Source: Phragmites australis (lineage: Eukaryota > Streptophyta > Magnoliopsida > Poales > Poaceae). From it: a stretch of 64,000 nt of DNA. Position 1 is the first letter of the stretch; each line of letters starts with the position of its first letter. Shown in pieces: positions 57,158 to 64,000 of this stretch. Under the pieces are notes generated by a model. It did not search any database and was not told the DNA's origin. It worked only from the letters and a program-made list of their open reading frames with translations. Location of the stretch: positions 49,897,001-49,961,000 of the forward strand of contig NC_084921.1 in assembly GCF_958298935.1 (NCBI RefSeq), read 5' to 3'. The translations under genes and the position numbers were made by a program.

Positions 57158-59785
57158 TGTGAGGAACCGTCCAAATAGTATTCGAACTAATAATTAGAAC
57201 GATCATTTTCCATAATCATACCTATAATGCTTAACTAGAATATCATTCCGGTAGTCCTAGCATGTGTTTACTTCTAGGATCGGAACACACGCATTTACAA
57301 CAAGTACATCATCACAAGACATAATAAAGAGCAAGTGATTAAATTAAGTTACAAGTCTTTAAGTAGATTAAACTTTACAACAAAATACATAACTCGAACA
57401 TTTGCTAGAGTAGCTATGCAGCGGAATAAGTTACATGACGATAAAAGATGGGTAGCGCTATTTTCCCTAAGGCACCATCCCAAAATAACAACATACGAGT
57501 AGAATGACACTACTCTTGTCCGTTGCCAACATCGGGGGGCGTAAAGTAGCTAAAAATTAAATCTTCCTCACCTGAAAAGCAAACAAAGCACGTGAGTACG
57601 AAGGTACTCGCAAGACTTATCCATAATGAGCACTTATAAATAGCCCGACTCTAAGAAGAATGCATATGGATAAGTAGCAGGAACTCAGTCACAAAGGTTA
57701 CATAACTTCATATGCAAAAGTGATTTGGACTCAAGTGTAAGCATCTACACCTAACCAAAATGCCCTTGTATCATGAGATCATCAACAGAACAAAGTCGTA
57801 ACGTGTACCATATCAACTCATCATCAGCATCACCAGCTATGTCCCAACATTCCATCACAACATCCCAATAAGGAAACTCTACGATTGATGTGGATAAACA
57901 ATAGTGTGCTCATGACCGAGAGCGTGGCAATTCGAATTGTTCTTACACCCTGTAGGGGGTACATCTTTACCCACACGACACAAGGACCATTTGGCTTGTG
58001 CCACCCGCTAAATTGCACACAAGGAGGTACCCGTGTCAACCTTTTCTAATTAAGCCCCGACCATTTGAACATGCACCTATAGGTGCGGAGGTCTACTAGG
58101 GCTACTCCTGGAACACCCTAGTTACGCCTAAAAGTGTGGAGGTAGCTAGAGCTACTTCTCGAGCAAATTAGATAACTCTACAGGCCTATTATGCCCACAA
58201 CACCTTCCTGACATTACCTCTGCAAGCCTATTATACCCACGACACTATAAACCCACAAGATAAAAGGTAACAACTACAAAAGGTATTCGGCTTATCTTAC
58301 CATTATATCAACATGTGGTAAGTGCGAAAAGTGCTAGAGCCAACGGCAACAACGGACAGTGCTTAATCAATTCAAGCAGGCCTATAGCATCTGATACTCC
58401 CTTCTTGAGCCATCCCTATTGCCCACCCGAATCTCGTCTCATCCTCACTGACTTACGCATCCCATCATCATCATCATAGTTGAGAATAAAAATATAAGCC
58501 CTAAGCTCAGGAACGATGGTCGAACTACCGCTCGACTTCTACCGACGACCTAAGCCTTGCTAAACATAACCTATTCATTTGAAGTTGGACCATTGAGTGC
58601 TATACCCAGGGTTATAATGGATCAAAGGATAATAATACCAAGGAAGGATAATACAACAATTAAGATTTACTAAAAAAAATTGACATCGACTAACTATCAT
58701 GCGTGACATATGTATAGCATACTTTATCAAATTAAAGACAACATATGATCCAAAGTAATTGGTGCAATGTTTAGATGTTTGCCTTGCTCAAGTGCTTTAC
58801 ACACAATATCATATTCAGGTTCCACCTCAAGAATACCCTCGTCACTCTCAGGTTCGTTGATCGCTAAAAGAAAGAATGGTGCATCACAATTAACGTGATG
58901 AAATGCTATGATACATGCATCGAATGCCATGAAAATATAATAGAAGATGACGTACTGAGTAAAGAATATGATGCAACAAGAATCATATGAATTGAAGTTT
59001 GAAAGCTCATGGTATAAAAGATTTATTTAAGGTCTCTTCGAAAATGACCATAATTAAGCTAGCTATCAAGATAAAAAGAGCTTCACAATTTAAACAGTAT
59101 TTACATACCAAAGTATATTTTTACAATATAGCACTGATCATAACATGAATTGTTCAAATAGTTTCATAATTTTAGGACATCGCATTAAGTAACTGTTATT
59201 TAATTAAATCTAAACATATTTATTTAATTAATTAATTATAAAATTATTTTTGGAGTTCCAATATTTTTAACATGTAGTTTTTACTCATACAAAGATAACA
59301 CAATTGGTCTCATAATTTTTGGAGTTCATATGAATTAACTATGAAATTTACAAGCTATTAGCAAAGTTTAAAAAAAAAGAAAATATCTAATGAACAGTAA
59401 AATTCAGAGGTTCCAGTTTCAACTCGGAACCCCCGGGTGGGGGTCCTCTATCCAAAATTTCTTGGATTAACCCGGAACCTCCAGGTTGTAGTAAAACGCG
59501 AGTTTTTTGATGATTATTCGACCGACTCGACTTGCATGTTAAAGTGTAACCCATATAAGCATATATATAGGCACTAAAACATGGATTCTAAACTTAATTT
59601 ACCCACTCCACCAACTCAAATAACTAGCTCATCTCATGCAAACATCTCACAAATGCTTCATTTCATCAAGATTAGAGAGTGCTGAGAGTTCTACGGATGT
59701 GTAGCTAAAGTGTCCCACATGCATGATCCTTAAGTACAAGCTTAGGTGGGTTAGAGGGCAAGGTTAAAAGCTCATGGTTGTGAAT
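57158..59785 (-). mobile_element. Probable solo Gypsy-type LTR inserted in the Copia element, minus orientation
   Basis: The left boundary TGTGAGGAACCG is defined because its reverse complement matches the LTR fragment ending at 11557. The Copia coding sense before (gag) and after (from about 59790) is interrupted by this 2.6 kb non-coding block. Repeated ...GTGAGTACGAAGGTACTCGC... near 57591 is typical of grass Gypsy LTRs. The right boundary is not established and some Copia sequence is missing, so more than one event may be involved. Confidence 0.5.
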
Positions 59786-62410
59786 AAGTACCCATTTTTC
59801 TTGTGGAGAAGTGCTTAGAAGGCAAGGGCAAAATAGATTTAAGCTTGGCCAAGACTAAGATGTCTGTTGATAAGGCTGGGTTAGCTTTGGGTTTGGGCTT
59901 TGAGAGAGTTGCTTACACCAGTTCTGACAAGACTATTTTCACCTCACCCACTACCCCAGAGTCGGAGAAAACCAAGATCAATGCCTCACAATCCATGCTA
60001 GAAAAGAACAAGCTTACACCTCAATCTACAAAGAAGAAACACACACCTAAGAGAGCTCTACAGCCTAAGACGAGAGCACCTATGAGAGAACCCAGAGTGA
60101 CCAATAGTCAAGCTCCCGAGAGACTTTACCCTTACACCTACAGTCAGAGGAAATGTCATTTGGTTGGGTTTTGCTTTTGCCAAAGGAGAGATGAGCGGCG
60201 TGAGTGTGAGTGGAGTACTCAGGACATGTATCGCCCCTCTGTTGATGTACATGAGCCTTTTTACCTGCTCCTACCCACGAGTCTAATGATTTTTAATCTT
60301 TTCCTAGAGGCGTTGTCCAGTGTGAATTTTACCATGACTCATATGGTTTTGGTCCACGTGTAAGAGGTTTTCCCAACGCTTTGGTCGACCACGTTTTCTT
60401 CAACATGGTACTCGCCCCAGCGTGTTGGTGTTGAGTTGCATGCACCTACTATTTCTGCTTCAAGGTGGATGACCCAGTACTTGATTCCCAAGAGGTTTTT
60501 GACTAACCCCAGTACTGAGCCATCTACTTTCTATTATTCTCATATGTAGGTGGAAGGCGGAGGCCTGGAGAAAGAGTGTCTCATCAACTCCGGTAGTTCA
60601 CGCCACATGACCAGAAATTCATCATGGTTCTTCAGTTTCACCCTAACAAAGCATCATGAGTACATTACATTCGAGGATGATCAAAAAGGTAGAGTGAATG
60701 CCAAAGGTATTGTAAATATAAATGAGAGTTTCACTCTCAAAGATATGGCTTTGGTTGAGCATCTAGGATGTAACTTGCTTTCTGTATCTCAGTTGCTTGA
60801 TGATGACTTGGAAGTGTGCTTCAAGCGCGATACTTCTCGAGTTCTTGATTTTTCTAGCGCTTTGATTTGCAAGATTTCTTGAGTTGGGAGAGTTTTTGGA
60901 GCTGGTTTTCCGAGTTTTCTGGTTCTTCTTGGTGTTTAATTGCCCAACCTTCTTTTGAACTTTGAATGTAGCATAGAAGACTAGTGCACATGAATTTTGA
61001 TTTTCTTACTCGTTTGAGTGCCTTAAGCTTGATCTAAGGATTGCTCAAACTCAAATTTGAGAAGAACCTTATGTGTGCTCCTTGTCAGCATGGTAAGATA
61101 GTTGCCGCTCCTCATCCACCAGTTAATATGGTGATGACTGAACGACCATATAAACTTCTCCATATTGATACTATTGGTCCTTCACAGGTTCGTTCAGTGG
61201 GTGGGAAGTGGTATATACTTTTTATTGTTGATGATTACTCTTGCTACTCTTGGGTCTTCTTTCTTATAAGCAAGAATGAAGTGTTCTCACACTTTCAAAG
61301 CTCATAGTGATAATGGTACCAAGTTCAAGAACTATCTCTTTGATGCTTTCTGTCTTGAATATGGCATTGAGCATCAATTTTCTGCCTAACGCGTTCCTCA
61401 GCAGAATGGTATGGTTGAAAAAAGAATAATACTTTGATGGAGATGGTTAGGACGATGCTCGATGAGGCAATTAGCACATCGTGCTACATCTCAAATCGGA
61501 TTTTCTTGTGCTCGATCTTGAATTTAACTTCTTATGAGTTCCGCTTTGGGATGAAGCCAAAGGTTTCATATTTGAGAGTTTTTTTTGTTGTCATTGCTTC
61601 ATCGTAAAGCGTGGCAATCTTGATAAGTTTGAGTCATGCTTTTCTGATGGTATTTTATTGGGGTGTTCTCTTCAGAGTCATACTTATAGGGTTTGCAATC
61701 TTGACACTAACACCATCATAGAATCCTATGATGTGACTTTTAATGAATCAATCCCATATGCTAGTTCTATCTTTTAGTGTGCAGGCGATCAGGAGATGAG
61801 TGAGAGCATCTTTGTAAATAGTGACCTTTCAGCTCTTGGTAATGACGAGGATAATCCACTACTTCTCTCAACCACACATGCTCCAGAGCTAGCTCTTGCT
61901 TATTCTACTCTAGCAGAGGGTCATGCAGCCTCCACCTCTACTTCAGAGGGTCCTGCAGTCTCCACATCTGCTTCAGCTACTCTCGAGCCTATACTGGCTG
62001 TGTTTGAGGGGGAGGTTCTCTCAAGACGTGAGGCTCCTCAATACATTCAGCAGCGATATCCCCCACATATGATGATTGGAGATCTCGATGAGAGGGTAAC
62101 TAGGTCTAAGTCCGCTTCTCATGCTCATTTTACTGATTCTACATTCATTGCTTCTTTTAAGCCTCATGATATTGGGCATACTTTATCTTATTCAAATTAG
62201 GTCAATGGCATGTATGAAGAGTTAGAAAACTTTAAGAGAAACTAAGTTTAGGTCCTTGTAGAGCCACCTTCATATTCACACTATAGACACAAAATGAGTT
62301 TTCAAAAATAAACAAAGAAATGATAGATCTACAGTGAGAAAAAAAAAACTAGACTAATAACTCAAGATTTCACTCAAATAGAAAGGATAGACTACCTATA
62401 GTTAAAAAAG
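59786..62410 (+). pseudogene. Copia/Sirevirus pol: linker, protease, integrase, start of reverse transcriptase
   Basis: 59803-60363 is the Lys-rich gag-to-protease linker (LEGKGKIDLSLAKTKMSVDK, QRKCHLVGFCF). Protease at 60550-60620 reads CLINSGSSRHMTRNSSWF, with Asn where the catalytic Asp is expected. GAG_pre-integrase follows to 61100 (VHMNFDFLTRLSAL, CAPCQHGK). The integrase core lies at 61120-61450 (PYKLLHIDTIGPSQVRS, DDYSCYSWVFF, SDNGTKFKNYL, VPQQNGMVEK), with missing conserved pieces between 61300 and 61310. An acidic/Ser-rich linker is at 61796-62200 and the first RT block near 62210-62390. The copy stops near 62410; most of RT, RNase H and the 3' LTR are absent. Stops are frequent. 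Confidence 0.87.
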
Positions 62411-63300
62411 GGTAATCTTCTCGATCCTACGTATGCTCCAAAAAGGTACTCTAGTTAATCTAATAAAAACTCTTTACTGAAAAAGCAAAGCTAGCTCTTG
62501 CATCGTCTCGTTTTCAAGAAATAAAAATCTATATAAAACTCCAACGAAAAACTACATACTATTATATGTGTAGTTCTGAAAAAAGAAGAGGGTCAGGGAG
62601 ATTCTGGCCACGACTAATTACGTAGGACACATGAAGTTGGAGAATGCGCGCGATGATACAGTAATAAAAAGTTTTCATAGATAACACAGTATCGGATCGT
62701 TCAATATATTCCAATTGACAATTAATCAGCCCTCAATACTGCTTGTCTCATAAAAATGCATTTAGAATCCGAGCTGCCAATATATAATTAATTAGCCTGT
62801 GAAGCTGGAAAATTTTCTCCATTACAGAGCTAGGTAGACTGCGCCTTAACATACACTGCATGCAGCTCATGTTTCCGGCAGGAGAAAATTCTGCTTCTTC
62901 ACAGCTTAACTTGGCGCTAGCCATCTTATTGTGCAGGGAAAATTACACAACCTAGAGAAAATTACATAACGTGATGCGTATACACCTTCTATCTCGGCTG
63001 TATATTTATGTTGAGATTCATACTTAGAGCGTTAGATGAAAAAAACATTAGATAGGTAAGAGAACTCACGAATTGATGAAAAGCCAAGATAGATGGTACT
63101 TACGCCCCACGTTGCACTATTACTCTGCTGGTTTCATCTTAAATCGATCCCAGGCATGGATATATCAGCATTCTTGGTACTGATATATCCAACGAGATAT
63201 CTACGTACTAGACTTTAATCAGCCTCGACCGTCGTCGCATCGGTCGGTTTCATGGTACGCATGTACGTACGTATAGTCGTACATACAAGCCTGCAGGTGA
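62411..63300. other. Intergenic / 3' flank of the WIP gene
   Basis: No gene or element recognised. The part next to 63300 is presumably the 3' UTR of the minus-strand zinc-finger gene. Confidence 0.4.
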
Positions 63301-63307
63301 CGCTATC

Positions 63308-63724
63308 TCACCGTTGGAAGCGTATGATGCGGTCCTTGGTGGCGGCGGGAGCCTCGTCGACGGGGCAGTGCTCGGCGCCGAAGGAGCGGACGTGGTCGTT
63401 GAGCGAGCGCTTGTGCTTGAAGTCGGAGCCGCAGGCGCAGAACCAGCGCTTGCCGCAGTTCTTCTCGTGCGTGCGCCAGTCGCCCTTGACGGCGAAGGGC
63501 TTGGCGCAGCGGCGGCAGTGGAAGGGCTTGGCGCCGTGCTTGCGCTTGTAGTGCGTCTGCAGGGTGCGGAAGTCCTTGAGCGGCCGGGCGCGCGGGTGCG
63601 CGATGTTGTTCTTGCACCCCGCCGCGCAGCAGTAGCACGGCAGCTTCAGCATCGCCAGTGTCTGCGTCCCCTTGAGCGACTCCGGGCCCTTCCGGTACTC
63701 GCGACCGTGCCCCCACATATGCAT
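63308..63724 (-). CDS. WIP-type C2H2 zinc-finger transcription factor, last exon (partial gene)
   Basis: 138 codons on the minus strand, TGA at 63310-63308. The exon starts at 63724 after the acceptor ATATGCAG and begins [20 protein letters not shown], the second half of the first zinc finger, whose Cys pair is in an upstream exon outside the window. Finger 2: C32/C37 with H58/H63. Finger 3: C70/C73 with H86/C90. Finger 4: C96/C98 with H111/H119. The run [13 protein letters not shown] and [20 protein letters not shown] are near-invariant in plant WIP proteins, the group including TT1 and NTT, nuclear regulators of tissue patterning and seed-coat or carpel development. The N-terminal WIP motif itself is not in the window, so the subgroup cannot be named. 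Reading frame is intact and GC-rich. The long plus-strand frame at 63314-63955 is a shadow. Confidence 0.93.
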   Translation of the reverse strand: MHMWGHGREYRKGPESLKGTQTLAMLKLPCYCCAAGCKNNIAHPRARPLKDFRTLQTHYKRKHGAKPFHCRRCAKPFAVKGDWRTHEKNCGKRWFCACGSDFKHKRSLNDHVRSFGAEHCPVDEAPAATKDRIIRFQR

Positions 63725-64000
63725 CTGCATATATTTCAATGCATGCATGCGTGCATTAGTTCGAGACTTGGAGTAACAGAGATTGGAAATTTGATTAGTC
63801 AGTTAGCGTTAGGAGTAACTCCCGTTCACTCTTCAGTCTCTATTTTTTTCTGGAGAGATTGTTCGCCTGGTATTTATGAACATTTTCTTTGCTACCTTGC
63901 TAGCATAAATTGCAGTACACCGAGTTACTGTGCTTTTGAAGAACTGGATAATTAAGCCGCGGTGCATGCAGGAATGATGCATGGCTATATGTTGGATCAT
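63725..64000 (-). other. Intron of the WIP gene
   Basis: The minus-strand sequence upstream of the acceptor is AT-rich and non-coding to the end of the window, so the intron is longer than 275 bp. WIP genes typically have one intron at this place. Confidence 0.75.

Noticed and set aside
63314..63955. 213-codon plus-strand frame across the WIP exon
   Set aside because: It is the complement of a GC-rich zinc-finger exon and has Ala/Val/Gly/Leu-rich low-complexity content.

Overview
This is nuclear DNA of a flowering plant, almost certainly a grass. The evidence is one very GC-rich, intronless plant glycosyltransferase-like gene, the last exon of a plant-specific WIP zinc-finger gene, and a dense, nested set of LINEs, Copia and Gypsy LTR elements, a Mutator-like element, a hAT element and MITE-like elements. 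All assignments come from reading motifs, splice sites and repeat symmetry by eye; no database search was run.

Layout. 0-1.6 kb: 3' part of a decayed LINE whose poly(A) abuts a broken SAM-dependent methyltransferase gene (1.6-4.1 kb). 4.66-5.14 kb: a Tourist/Harbinger-like MITE. 5.74-8.04 kb: a 5'-truncated LINE on the minus strand with a perfect 18-bp target duplication. 8.4-11.35 kb: a decayed Copia element with its 3' LTR. 11.35-11.56 kb: a Gypsy-type LTR end. 11.6-17.1 kb: a decayed Mutator-like transposase gene followed by two more transposon-style coding blocks. 18.03-19.21 kb: an intact sialyltransferase-like (GT29) gene, the only complete host gene seen. 19.66-19.91 kb: three exon-like pieces of an unknown gene.

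20.64-37.49 kb is one Gypsy element with nested insertions: a hAT element lies inside its 5' LTR, a gag-only Sirevirus-like Copia element (28.4-34.8 kb) splits its integrase, and an antisense acidic ORF with its own TATA box lies before its 3' LTR. The 3' LTR/host junction carries a 128-bp tandem duplication followed by an unknown C-terminal coding exon. 38.28-40.06 kb: a terminal-inverted-repeat element with a GC-rich core. 40.06-45.26 kb: no recognisable gene.

45.26-53.29 kb: a second Gypsy-type element on the minus strand, without reverse transcriptase. It carries a 185-bp tandem array, a roughly 100-bp tandem array, and a decayed copy of the same antisense acidic ORF with the same TATA-to-start distance. 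54.8-62.4 kb: a decayed Sirevirus-type Copia element, 3'-truncated and interrupted by an apparent solo LTR. 63.31-63.72 kb: last exon of a WIP zinc-finger gene on the minus strand, running off the right edge.

The two recognised host loci (sialyltransferase-like and WIP) show no sign of working together; the window is a heterochromatin-like TE nest between and around low-copy genes. The most notable non-textbook signals are the conserved antisense transcription unit shared by the two Gypsy-type elements, the unevenly diverged duplication at the LTR/host junction, and the palindrome-rich LTRs of the gag-only Copia element.
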